Origin: Sinotaia quadrata
Taxonomy: Eukaryota; Mollusca; Gastropoda; Architaenioglossa; Viviparidae
NCBI GenBank assembly: GCA_028829895.1
Contig: CM054179.1
Location: forward strand, 55,559,891 to 55,623,890
Direction: 5' to 3'
DNA length: 64,000 nt
The notes beneath the pieces are model-generated. The model saw only the letters and a list, made by a program, of their open reading frames with translations, was not told the DNA's origin and did not search any database. Shown one piece after another: positions 24,001 through 32,645 of this stretch. The translations under genes were made by a program, and so were the position numbers. How positions within the stretch are numbered: position 1 is the stretch's first letter; every line of letters begins with the position of its first letter.

Positions 24001-25437
24001 TCCTTCTACAAAGTCTGAAACAATCGAGACTTCAGCTACTGGTAAAATGTCTTGTTCGCCGTTTGCAAAGGTGACAGAGATTGTCTCCCCTGTGTAGTCG
24101 GTACGGTTAACTAATGATGCATTTACAATAGCGTCTAGCTCACACCCTGTATCAAGCAAAGCGATTGTATCGTGACCGTTTGCCTGTACTGGTGTTCGAT
24201 TCGACTTTTCTGTTTTAGGTGTATGACTTTCTACTGCGTAAACCTTAGCTGTTTTCTTTTCAGGACATGTTCGTGAAAAATGGCCACTATCACCACAAGT
24301 GTAACATGCAAGATTCTTTTTATCTTTCTGTTTGTCGGACTTGTTTTTAGTGTCGGGTTTAGATGTTTTATCATCACGCTCATTAGGTGCCTTCCCGTCA
24401 TTTTTCTTATCCTTTCGAGTCTGCGGTTCGTTCGGTCGAGACTTGTTGTTCGCGTGTGCGTTCGAGAATTGAGAATGTGCGTCATCAAAGCGATCGGCGG
24501 CGTTGCCTATCTCCTCTAGCGTAGATTTTTCCCTTATTGCTAAGTGAATCAGTAGATCTGATTTGTATGACCCGAGAATGTGGTCTTTTACCATTTCATC
24601 CCTAAGACCTGCGTACGTCTGTGGAGTTTCAGCTAGATCTATCCATCTTTGGAACAAGTCCGTGACGCGGCGTATGTACTGTGCGTGCGTCTCTGAACTG
24701 GCTTTCGTGGCCTGTTTAAATTTACGGCGGTATGTATCTGCTGTGAGTTTGTAGCGCTTCAATAATGCGGCCTTGACTGTGTCGTAATTATCTGACTCAG
24801 AATCGCTAAGCTTATTGAACTCGTTTTTCGCACTGCCCTGCAATAATCCCGATAAATTTATCGCCCAATGTTCCGCTGGAATGTTTGTTGCTCTGGCTAA
24901 CTTTTCAAACGTTTTTAAATACGCGTCTATTTGATCTTTGTTCTCATCAAATGGGACCATATTTATCTTTGGAATGATATTTTCAATTCTACTGTGATTA
25001 TTTCCATCGCTAGAATGCGAATCACCACTGCTTCTGCGGTCACGGTTTGGATTGGTAACTTCTAGTTTCTTCACCTCCCATTCTAACCGTTTTATTTCCG
25101 CGTCTGCCGCGATGCGTTTGGCTTCTGTGTCCGCTGCGATGCGTTTTGTTTCAATGTCGGCTAATCTTTCAGCTTCTAACCTTCTAGCTTCAGCTTCTAA
25201 CTTTTTAGCTTCTGTTTCGGCTAGTTTTTCAGCTTCTAACTTCTTCAGTTCGCGATTAGCAATACGTTCTTCTCTTTCTATCTCTTGCCTTTCTTTGTCC
25301 GCTTTTTCTACTCTCTCCTTTTCTGCTTTTTCCGCTTTCTCTAGCTCAGTTTTGATGTAGCTAGTCAGTTCGTCACCCTGATATCCTATCATGATACCGG
25401 TTTCTTTCAGGTCTTCGATAACCTGTTTGCGATCCAT
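21043..25437 (-). CDS. Gag-Pol polyprotein of the Gmr1-like retrotransposon (PR-IN-RT-RH order)
   Basis: A 1464-residue single frame without gag/pol shift. Residues about 25-125 form a charged Glu/Ala/Lys coiled coil. Residues 150-325 are a capsid-like region whose second half (RRKFKQ...QWxDLA-type helices ending LEEIGNAADRFDDAH) resembles the SCAN fold. A CCHC zinc knuckle is at C378, C381, H386 and C391. The aspartic protease motif LLDTG is at 427-431. The integrase finger is H616, H623, C653, C656; catalytic D686, D746, E782; a GPF module is near 923. Reverse transcriptase spans about 1040-1240 with FMDD at 1199-1202, where most relatives have Y-x-DD. RNase H follows (TDAS at 1349, ECDHQPL near 1414). 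All catalytic residues are present. The ATG chosen is the first in frame, directly before the coiled coil. The product would make the particle proteins, mature them, reverse-transcribe the RNA and integrate the DNA. Confidence 0.97.
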   Translation of the reverse strand: MDRKQVIEDLKETGIMIGYQGDELTSYIKTELEKAEKAEKERVEKADKERQEIEREERIANRELKKLEAEKLAETEAKKLEAEARRLEAERLADIETKRIAADTEAKRIAADAEIKRLEWEVKKLEVTNPNRDRRSSGDSHSSDGNNHSRIENIIPKINMVPFDENKDQIDAYLKTFEKLARATNIPAEHWAINLSGLLQGSAKNEFNKLSDSESDNYDTVKAALLKRYKLTADTYRRKFKQATKASSETHAQYIRRVTDLFQRWIDLAETPQTYAGLRDEMVKDHILGSYKSDLLIHLAIREKSTLEEIGNAADRFDDAHSQFSNAHANNKSRPNEPQTRKDKKNDGKAPNERDDKTSKPDTKNKSDKQKDKKNLACYTCGDSGHFSRTCPEKKTAKVYAVESHTPKTEKSNRTPVQANGHDTIALLDTGCELDAIVNASLVNRTDYTGETISVTFANGEQDILPVAEVSIVSDFVEGTVKAAVMENSPHDVILGCKYVLPCKKQTSTEPPLVNAVTRAASSKDKSVTAPMSAAPAVDKATVSEIKILQAEDETLDKLRRQAVLVSDVNTDDSNKKACIILKKGLLYRYSKVGDEFRKQLVVPQTKRNDVLRLGHESLFGAHMGVQKTTSRITSEFYWPDITADIRRFVLSCDTCQRTQSKNSIRPAPLGEPELISEPYKRVALDLIGPIIPTSTRGNRYVLTTIDYATRFADAVPLKNIDTETVAEALFGLWSRVGIPTEILTDQGSQFIGNVMKEVNRLLSIKHLTCTPYHPQANGLIEKYNGTLKTALKKLATDKPKDWDRYIPALLFAYREVPQTSTGFSPFELLYGRTVRGPMMILKALWTDEKTDDEVKTTYTYVTDLRNRLETIGKIARENLTIAQSRQAEYYNKHTKPREFEVNDKVLLLLPEAHNKLQMKWKGPFVVTAKLGGLNYKVQTGKREKIFHVNLLKKYISREDQTTQADFVVATIVTEDEGDTDCVTGTLPNCPLQTDETVKDVRVNEALTERQKKEVNELLNEFSSTLTDKPGLTDLIEFSLKLTDNKPIRLKPYPLPHAKIDDVRREIKTMLDLGVIEKTDSAYGSPIVLIKKRDNSFRFCVDYRKLNQVTEFCAEPLPDPDLIFTKLANAHYYTKIDLSRGFWQIKVKDTDRHILAFTTPVGNYTWKVMPFGVSNAPSIFSKMMRSLLEPLYGRGVENFMDDLILGTQTWEEHLTLLRDVLARLKQANLTARPTKCEIAQFSLDFLGHKLSHGTMSPSEAKIAQLKDTSQPLTKTQVRSFLGLANYYRKFVPDFSAIACPLTDLTRKNMPTKVVWTDACQNAFDTLKSRLTSDLVVKLPDLTKPFLLRTDASNTGLGAVLLQEHNDTKHPVAYASRKLTTTEQKYSTSEKECLAIVWAIKKFENYLYGKTFVIECDHQPLAFLGQAQFTNSRLMRWSLFLTQYDANIHYIKGSLNVGADYMSRA

Positions 25438-26038
25438 TTTACTGTCTTAGCGCGCTGGCTACAATAAGAATGTATCTCGTGAATTGTGTGTTTTTTAACC
25501 GTCGGCGATAACTCCGCTTATCCCGAAAATAACTTTTAGGCTACAACCTTACAAAAATTATTTAATTTACTCAGAACACCTTCCGAAATAAATTACGCGT
25601 TAACTCTTTACACGTTTCACCTGCTTGTCACAGTGTCCGCTGTTCCAAGACTTCCGTAATGTCACGGCTCCTACCATACAACATTACACATTATATCTAG
25701 CACCCTAAATATAATAGTCCGAAGTCTGTTACTACCGATAACTCTCCTAGCTGGCGGTATAACCTTCGACTCCTCACAATGAAGTACTCAGTAACACAAT
25801 ACTAAATAAATCATTCAATAGCTAACATGACATATTTAACTACGCTTAAATATATCAACATTAACTAACATGCACGCTACTCTGCAAAAGAATACATGCA
25901 CATGTCACAACAAAAGCAAAGAAAATCAGTGATACAAAAATCAAAAGAACAATTGGCAATTCTGTTCGTTCATTCGTTTCTAGGTTATGATGCGCCCTAT
26001 GTATAAAAATGTTACAATTTACAATTTAATACATATCA
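25438..26038 (-). other. Leader between primer site and gag-pol start
   Basis: About 600 bases with no long frame. A packaging signal would be expected here, but none can be identified by eye. Its length is ample for an RNA structure or a spliced leader. Confidence 0.7.
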
Positions 26039-26056
26039 ATCCCGGACGAGCCCCCA
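26039..26056 (-). other. Primer binding site, tRNA-Pro type
   Basis: The minus strand reads TGGGGGCTCGTCCGGGAT, beginning two bases after the 5' LTR. This 18-mer is the classical proline tRNA primer site best known from murine leukaemia virus. It is complementary to the 3' end of tRNA-Pro including the CCA tail. Confidence 0.93.
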
Positions 26057-26058
26057 CT

Positions 26059-27604
26059 TGTTACGTTTCCAGTATTTATTTAAAGACCCTGCTTAGAATA
26101 ATTAAAAGACTTTAAATATAATTAATTCTTCCTCTCATATTCTACGCAGACTGGTTGCTCAATTTATTATCTGACTAATTAAAAGTGCGTCTTGTAGTTC
26201 AGACGACAAATTTACAGACTAATAAACTGCGAACTTTTAGCTAGATTTGAAAACAGTTAAGTCCCTCTAAATTAATATGCACTCGTCATCAATCTTTCTG
26301 CTCATCCGCCCCCATTCAAATCTAAGAATTAATCTAATTGGTCTATTGTGCATAGAAATCAACTACTAAGAGGTATTAACAAAGAAAATAAGATTTAATA
26401 AAGTTTAACAAATTAACAATAATTCGAATGCAACGCGAATAGTCTTCACTCTGTCTTTACGCGCCTATGCCTGATTTTTGTCAATCTAAATTGCCAGAAA
26501 AGTGTTCCTTTGAGATCTGTACACTTGATTTTGCACTTAGCTCTATTCTTGTATCCTTGGTCTCAACACTCAGTCATGCTGATTCGTTCCCTCAGTCCCC
26601 CTTTAACGACACACGTGGTGCATAAGGAATGATGTCCCTTTGTTAGTGGCTAGGAACTGGAATTTTTGCAGCATGGCCCTCAGAGTGGATTTCGACACGC
26701 TTACACCAATAAGCTAATGCAGGTGAGGCATGGTGAACATGAACCATGAGCCGACCTGTGGATGCAACGTGTTTGGATATAATTCTCAACCTAACAGGTC
26801 CTACCTAAGCATGGCTCAATTAAATGCGCTGAACAAAGAGTTTCGACCTCGCGTCGCTTACAATTAGATTTTAGAAAAAATATAATCGTCTCACATGTGT
26901 TCCATTTAACAGTCATGACGTATGAAGCAATAAAATAGATACAACGTTAAATTAATGTTCATACAAGAGGTAATTCAAACCGACAGAGCGCTTCACAATT
27001 TACAATTAAAATTACACGCAATAATTGAATTACATGAAGAATTCATATCGAGCGCAGCATTCTGGCTCTTAGTGAATTAAAACAATATAAATTAAAGTAC
27101 AGAAATGGAAAAATGGTTACAATAAATTTATATTCCGTAACATATAGGTTTTCAGCTATTTCTCTGAACCATGCTCAAGTGTATATGGAAATCATATAAT
27201 ACATAGCACAAATACATACTTAAACAATACATAGGCAAATACTATTAAATAAAATGATACCTTTGAGAGAAGTCGAAGGGTACCTTGATTCTCTATGGCG
27301 CCGGCTGCCTCTCACGACCCGAGTAAGCTGATGGAATTAGCTAAAATGTGCTCGAAGTGAGGGAGCGGAAGCGTGTGGGTACATATATAGAAAGGTATAT
27401 TGCGTATCACGTGACTGTTCGCAAAGCATGTGGTTGGTTCGAGAACTGGACAATGGTCCTAAAGTTACATAACATCTTGACCTGTTCTAGAAGCACCTAG
27501 AAAAAGGAAGCTTTGAACAAAGGGCCAAGGGTTTCAAATATTCGAATTTGAAGTAAACAAGGCAAGTGGGTCACGAAGTCGGACAATTTTATCAGACTGT
27601 GACA
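26059..27604 (-). repeat. 5' LTR (1546 bp)
   Basis: Same length and, by eye, same sequence as the left LTR. It carries the promoter for the element; transcription runs leftwards. Confidence 0.97.
27381..27390 (-). promoter_or_regulatory. Candidate TATA box in the 5' LTR
   Basis: The minus strand reads CTATATATGT about 215 bases into the LTR, in otherwise mixed sequence. Position and motif suit a core promoter, but other AT-rich sites exist, so this is tentative. Confidence 0.3.
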
Positions 27605-27609
27605 ATGAG
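27605..27609. repeat. Target site duplication, right copy (ATGAG)
   Basis: Identical to 19269-19273, directly following the terminal TGACA of the right LTR. Confidence 0.93.
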
Positions 27610-27706
27610 CTACTGGAAAACGTGATAATTCAAGATCAGGATACTTAAGGCTGCTCCGGTTTTTTTCTATTAATGCCTGTCACATCAATAGCGCAGAAGT
27701 AGCAGT
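27605..27706 (-). pseudogene. N-terminal continuation of the interrupted gene remnant
   Basis: On the minus strand the sequence encodes TDCYFCAIDVTGINRKK, then after a one-base shift in an A run, RSSLKYPDLELSRFPVAH. It reads in the same frame into CDEIPVLVPG on the far side of the LTR element once one target duplication is removed. A Cys-x2-Cys segment followed by a YPxLP-like segment is what I recall at this point of the family. Upstream of about 27706 the resemblance stops at the edge of a dispersed repeat, so the true start is lost. Confidence 0.7.
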
Positions 27707-28096
27707 CAGTGAGGAGCCACTACTCTATTAAAACTAATCTGGGCGCTCCTTCGCCTATTACCTCCATCAAGCAGAACAACAATGTAGTAATTTCCAGTAT
27801 TCCTTGCACCAGAAATTTCATGATAGGGGCATATTTGCCACAATACATCAACAGAATGCAGCGTATCCTGATACGTACACACTGGAGTAGATACTTCTCG
27901 CATCTATCATGGTATAGCGGTTAATAAATCATTATACCAAGAGATTCTGGTGAAAACAAAATGAAATGCTGCTCCTTCCCTGTAAAATATAATCAGGGAA
28001 CAAATGCTAAGTTTCCAGTTTATTTATCTCTAACTCCATTCTTTCTTACATTCAAATCTCCATTTACAGTTTTCTGTGATAGTATTTATTAGTCTG

Positions 28097-28098
<2 letters not shown>

Positions 28099-28147
<49 letters not shown>
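28099..28147. repeat. (CA)n microsatellite inside dispersed repeat copy A
   Basis: About 24 CA units at a site where copy B has only ACACACAT. Confidence 0.95.
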
Positions 28148-28148
<1 letters not shown>

Positions 28149-28410
28149 CATAATAAATACAACATAATAGTTTATGAACACTTCACTAGAAACAATGTTA
28201 AGTGTTTAGTATACTACATATAAGCATCATTGTTCACAATTCGTACAAATAATACTCTACTCAGATAATACATTTCTAAATAAAATGCAAATACAACATA
28301 TCAATGGCAAAATGCATATATTTTTCTATGCCCATTCTCTCTCAATCAGTCAGTTATCTCACCATTAAACTAACGGACGCCTTTCGTGACTGGACTTCTT
28401 GCCACTCTAA

Positions 28411-28554
28411 ATTCAATGTGATTAGACAATAGAATACAATGTGATTAGACAATAGAATTCAATGTGATTAGACAATAGAATACAATGTGATTAGACAATA
28501 GAATACAATGTGATTAGACAATAGAATACAATGTGATTAGACAATAGAATACAA
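28411..28554. repeat. 23-bp minisatellite, 6 copies, inside copy A
   Basis: The unit is GTGATTAGACAATAGAATACAAT, with one TTC variant in the second copy. The corresponding place in copy B (about 36278-36297) has a single unit. Confidence 0.95.
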
Positions 28555-28815
28555 CAGGTAAACGTTTGATCTCGGCCCAGTTTTGGTTTGGTTTCGTTCT
28601 TGTAAATCTTAACCATTGAATAATACAAACTACTCATCCACATAAAACCAGTTTAGATTACATCAGCAAATCTAGCATATATTTTACCTGAGTTGTTTAC
28701 TTCCAGCTTTGACAATTAGAAATATCAGCATAAGCAGTGACCAAGGTCGAGACACTTTGACATTTAACAATTTATATAACAATTAAGTTTAGAAATAGGG
28801 ATAGGCAAATTTTCT

Positions 28816-29451
28816 ATGCCACGGTCACAAAATCCAAATGTGTTCTGCTATGAGACGTTCGATTTTCCGACAGCAAAATGTGAATTTAACTGACACAAAC
28901 CTATACCTCTCCCTCTATGGCTTTAGGTGAATTTAATGACACAAGCCGACCCTCTCCTACACATGGCTTTTTGTGAATTTAACTGACACAAGCCGACATC
29001 TCTCCTGCATATGACTGACCTAATTTGAGACTACTCTTGTGTTCGGCATGAAAGATTTAAAAGACGTGATTTTCTCAGCGGTTGACTGAGGCAGACAAAC
29101 GTGATGTCGCTGTCATGGCTGTTGGAATTATTTATCTAAAGCAAATAGAAAATAAAAATAAACAAAATTAATATTAGCAGTGACACGCGAGTAAGTTTAT
29201 CAGCAAGATAAAATAACATACGAAACATAAGAAAGAAAAATCAATAATATGATGTAGGGATGTTAAAAATGTTTACATTTCGTAAAAAGGCTTAAAGATC
29301 CCATTGCTGTCTTCACTTCTTTTTAATTTAATGTCAATGTTGTGCCTTATGACAGTATATTTTCTTATTTATTTTCTTAAAAGTTTTATGAATAGAAATC
29401 AACTTAGCCAAGGCTTTAAACCAGAAATGGATTTGTCTTTTATCTTTGACC
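28816..29451. other. Intergenic; short ~60-bp triplication at 28855-29010
   Basis: GTGAATTTAA(C)TGACACAA(A/G)CC recurs three times with CTCTCC(C/T) segments. No gene seen. Confidence 0.55.
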
Positions 29452-29535
29452 GACCGACCCACCGACCGACCGACAGACAGACAGGCAGACAGATAGATAG
29501 ATAGATAGATAGATAGGCAGACAGACATACAGATA
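29452..29535. repeat. Compound (GACC)n-(GACA)n-(GATA)n tetranucleotide tract
   Basis: The tract passes from GACC through GACA/GGCA to GATA and back to GACA. Confidence 0.95.
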
Positions 29536-29654
29536 GGTTCACACGATCTATCTTATTTATTTGAATAGATTTGGGATAAGCACAGTAAATTGACTATAAT
29601 TTATTTAGTTTTCATATAAAACTAGAGATAAATGAAGGTTACTATTACCCTGTT

Positions 29655-29860
29655 TTTCTATATTATCTAATTACACCATCGAGAATAATTCATTTTGTGT
29701 CTGTACTTCAAGTCCTTGTATCTAAATATTATCTAAATACATTATAGATAATAATTCATTTTGTGCCTCTACTTCAACTATGTAAATATTATTTAAACAC
29801 ACTACAGAGAATAATTCATTTTATGCCTGTATTTTAAGTCTTGTATCTAAAATACAGTAG
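29655..29860. repeat. Degenerate ~60-bp repeat, 3 copies
   Basis: Each contains (G)A(G/T)AATAATTCATTTT(G/A)TG(C/T)CT(G/C)TA followed by a TATCTAAATATTAT-like segment. Confidence 0.8.
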
Positions 29861-29892
29861 AGTGAAAATATATCATAGTGCGCTATGTCTGA

Positions 29893-30200
29893 AATATATT
29901 CATTAAGAAACTACTCTTCCAAACTGGTTACCTAAATATATCAATTAAGAAACTACTCTTCCAAACTGGTTAACTAAATATATCAATTAAGAAACTACTC
30001 TTCCAAACTAGTTATTTAATATACTCATTATAAGTCTACACTTCTAAACAGGTTACCTAAATATATCCATTAAGAAACTACTCTTCCAAACGCGTTACTT
30101 AAATATACTCATTATGAAACTACTCTTCCAAACTAGTTATTTAAATATTACTCTTTAAGAAACTACTCTTCCAATGTGGTTACCTAAATAAGAATAAAAG
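29893..30200. repeat. ~41-bp repeat, about 7 copies
   Basis: The unit contains AAGAAACTACTCTTCCAAAC and (T/G)GTTA(C/A)CTAAATATA. It is a divergent relative of the 40-bp units further right. Confidence 0.85.
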
Positions 30201-30279
30201 AGTAGACTTCGTATATTGTATTAAAAAACTACCTTTCCTGTGTGGTTATGTATTTAAAAACAAAATATTTGACTACACT

Positions 30280-30600
30280 TCGTCTGGCTAATTCTCTAGT
30301 TATCTAAATACACTACAAAAGAAATTACATTTTGGTCTGGTTATATAAATACACTAAACAAGAAATTACACCTTTGGTCTGGTTATATAAATACACTAAA
30401 CAAGAAATTACACTTTTGGTCTGGTTATATAAATACACTACACAAGAAATTACACTTTTGGTCTGGTTATATAAATACACTACACAAGAAATTACACTTT
30501 GATTTGATTATCTGTACACACTAAACAATAAATTACAGTTTTGATCTAGTTATTTAAGCATACTAAGACATTACACTCCCTTAGTAGTTATGGAAATGCA
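30280..30600. repeat. ~42-bp repeat, about 7 copies
   Basis: The unit contains ACAAGAAATTACACTTTTGG and TCTGGTTATATAAATACACT. Central copies are nearly identical; edge copies are degraded. Confidence 0.9.
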
Positions 30601-30617
30601 TTGCATTGAAGTGTGGG

Positions 30618-31320
30618 GCAGCTATACTTCCTGTCTGGCTATCTGAAATATACAAGAAATACATTTCCTGTCTGGCTATCTAAAATATACAATACAAGAA
30701 ATACACTTCCTGTTTGGCCATCTAAAATATACAATACAAGAAATACACTTCATGTCTGGCTATCTAAAATATGCAATACACGAAATACATTTTCATGTCT
30801 GGCTATCTATCTATACTATTGAAGAAATACACTTCCTGTCTAGCTATCTAAAATATCAATACAGGAAATACACTTCATGTCTGGCTAACTAAAATATCAA
30901 TACAAGAAATACACTTCAATGCATTGCTAACTAAAATATCAATACAAGAAATACACTTCAATGCATTGCTAACTAAAATATCAATACAAGAAATACACTT
31001 CCTGTCTGGCTATCTAAAATATCAATACAAGAAATACACTTCAATGCATTGCTAACTAAAATATCAATACCAGAAATACACTTCCTGTCTGGCTATCTAA
31101 AATATCAATACAAGAAATACACTTCAATGCATTGCTAACTAAAATATCAATACAAGAAATACACTTCCTGTCTGGCTATCTAAAATATACTAGATATACA
31201 CTTCATGTCTGGCTATCTAAAATATACAATACAAGATATACACTTCATGTCTGACTATCTAAAATATACAAGATATACACTTCCTGTCTGGCTATTTAAG
31301 ATACACAATACAAGATATAC
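30618..31320. repeat. 40-bp repeat, about 18 copies, with A-B dimers
   Basis: The unit is (A)ATACAAGAAATACACTTCCT plus GTCTGGCTATCTAAAATAT. At 30900-31180, units ending CAATGCATTGCTAACT alternate with units ending CCTGTCTGGCTATCT, giving an approximately 80-bp dimer. Confidence 0.93.
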
Positions 31321-31879
31321 ACTTGTTGTTGTTGTTGTGTTGTTCCGCTAACAGTGCGCCCACAGGGATTGCATTAGAACTTTTCATCTTTTGGATGTTT
31401 TCAGTTCTTGGTAGATTCCTGTGGGGCCTTCCTCCTATCTCTTGTATTCAGGGAGGGGGGGGGTGTGGTGTTCGTGCGTTGTGTTGTATCTTCGTGTCTA
31501 GCTGTGTGATTGTGCGTGTGTTGTGTGTGTTTTTTTTTTTTGTTGTTTTTTTTTTTCCTTATGGTTTTTCAGAGCCGCCTTGTGTGTGTTGATGTGTGTA
31601 CCGCTTGCATTAGACCAGCGAGTTGAACGTGCTACATAAGAATAAAATACGTGTCTACACTCCCTGTCTGCTAAACTGCTGCCAAGTGATGAACTAAATG
31701 CAAGGTTACAGTTCGAGGTTTGACTACCTTCCAAAAACTATCCTTGCCGACAAAGTTTGAATCGCAAACTTTTCTGCTCTTCCTCTAAAATGTCTATGGC
31801 AAACATGAAAAAACGAAATACAGTAGTTATGAAACATGCACAGGTGTGAAAACAATTAGATTCTTTGTCATATAGAATA
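31321..31879. other. GT-rich and T-rich low-complexity DNA
   Basis: Contains a short GTT run, a G9 run near 31449 and two T-runs near 31530-31556. No SINE or gene could be supported. Confidence 0.5.
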
Positions 31880-32300
31880 ACTGTAATTACTAATACAAAC
31901 TGGCTACTCATCAGTGTAATCATTAATACAAACTGGCTACTCATCAGTGTAATCATTAATACAAACTGGCTACTCATCAGTGTAATCATTAATACAAACT
32001 GGCTACTCATCAGTGTAATCATTAATACAAACTGGCTACTCATCAGTGTAATCATTAATACAAACTAGCTACTCATCAGTGTAATCATTAATACAAACTG
32101 GCTTTTCATCAGTGTAATCATTAATACAAACTGGCTACTCATCAGTGTAACAGTGTAATCATTAATACAAACTAGCTACTCATCAGTGTAATCATTAATA
32201 CAAACTGGCTTTTCATCAGTGTAATCATAATACAAATTAGCTTCCCATCAGTGTAATCATTAATACAAACTGGCTTTGTATTATTATTTGTAAAATCATT
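31880..32300. repeat. 33-bp minisatellite, about 13 copies
   Basis: The unit is GTAATCATTAATACAAACTG plus GCTACTCATCAGT, 11 codons long. It is open on both strands, giving mirror-image 67- and 105-residue repeats that are not taken as genes. One copy has a duplicated CAGTGTAA. Confidence 0.95.
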
Positions 32301-32645
32301 AATACAAACTGCCTTGCATTAATTCAAACTGTCTTGTCTGTTCATAAGTAATGCATACTGTCTTTTATCTGTACAATCATTGCAAATTATCTGGTATTTG
32401 TACAATCATTAATGCAGAGTGTCTTGGATCTGTAAAATCATTAATGCAAATTGTATTGTGTCCGTGAAATCATTAGTGCAAACTTTCTTATTCTGTACAA
32501 TCATTAATGTGAATTGTCTAGTATCCGTGTTTTCATTAGTGAAAATTGTCTTGTATCTGTACAATCATTAATGTGAACTTCTTGTATCCGTGCGGTCATT
32601 AGTGCAAATTGTCTTGTACCTGTACAATCATTAATGCAAATAACT
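32301..32645. repeat. Degenerate ~32-bp tail of the 33-bp array
   Basis: Diverged units with core CTGTACAATCATTAATGCAAA and TTGTCTTGTATC. Divergence rises away from the homogeneous core. Confidence 0.85.

Larger units (their letters stand above)
19274..27604 (-). mobile_element. Complete Gmr1-like Ty3/gypsy LTR retrotransposon
   Basis: The element is 8331 bp, transcribed leftwards. Reading 5' to 3' on the minus strand: LTR (27604-26059), tRNA-Pro type primer site, about 600 bp leader, one gag-pol frame of 1464 codons, polypurine tract, LTR (20819-19274). LTRs begin TG and end CA and are flanked by ATGAG. Pol order is protease, integrase, reverse transcriptase, RNase H, which is diagnostic of the Gmr1-like group and opposite to ordinary gypsy elements. 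There are no stops or frameshifts and the LTRs look identical, so insertion is recent and the copy may be competent. No envelope-like frame is present. It interrupts an older gene remnant. Confidence 0.97.
27707..28815 (+). repeat. Dispersed repeat, copy A
   Basis: About 1.1 kb, similar in the same order and orientation to 35655-36540 (copy B). Shared landmarks include GTAAAATATAATCAGGGAAC, AAGTTTCCAGTTTATT, CCATTCTTTCTTACATTCAA, CAGTATTTATTAG-type sequence, TCAATCAGTCAGTTA, GTGATTAGACAATAG and AATAGGGATA(G/T)GCAAATTT. Copy A contains a long (CA)n and a six-unit 23-bp array where copy B has one unit. No terminal repeats or coding domain identify the class. A 71-codon plus-strand frame (27709-27924) overlaps the start. 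Confidence 0.85.

Noticed and set aside
21157..25360. Plus-strand frames of 60-132 codons opposite the gag-pol frame
   Set aside because: Antisense shadows of the 1464-codon frame with no independent features.
19274..27604. An endogenous retrovirus with an envelope gene
   Set aside because: Only about 210 bases separate the pol stop from the 3' LTR and no other long frame exists, so there is no envelope gene.
31321..31650. SINE with T-rich tail
   Set aside because: No convincing A and B promoter boxes in the right order and no target duplication around the T-runs.
31880..32300. CRISPR-like regularly spaced repeats
   Set aside because: Units are contiguous with no variable spacers, and the context is eukaryotic. 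The same reasoning dismisses the other arrays.
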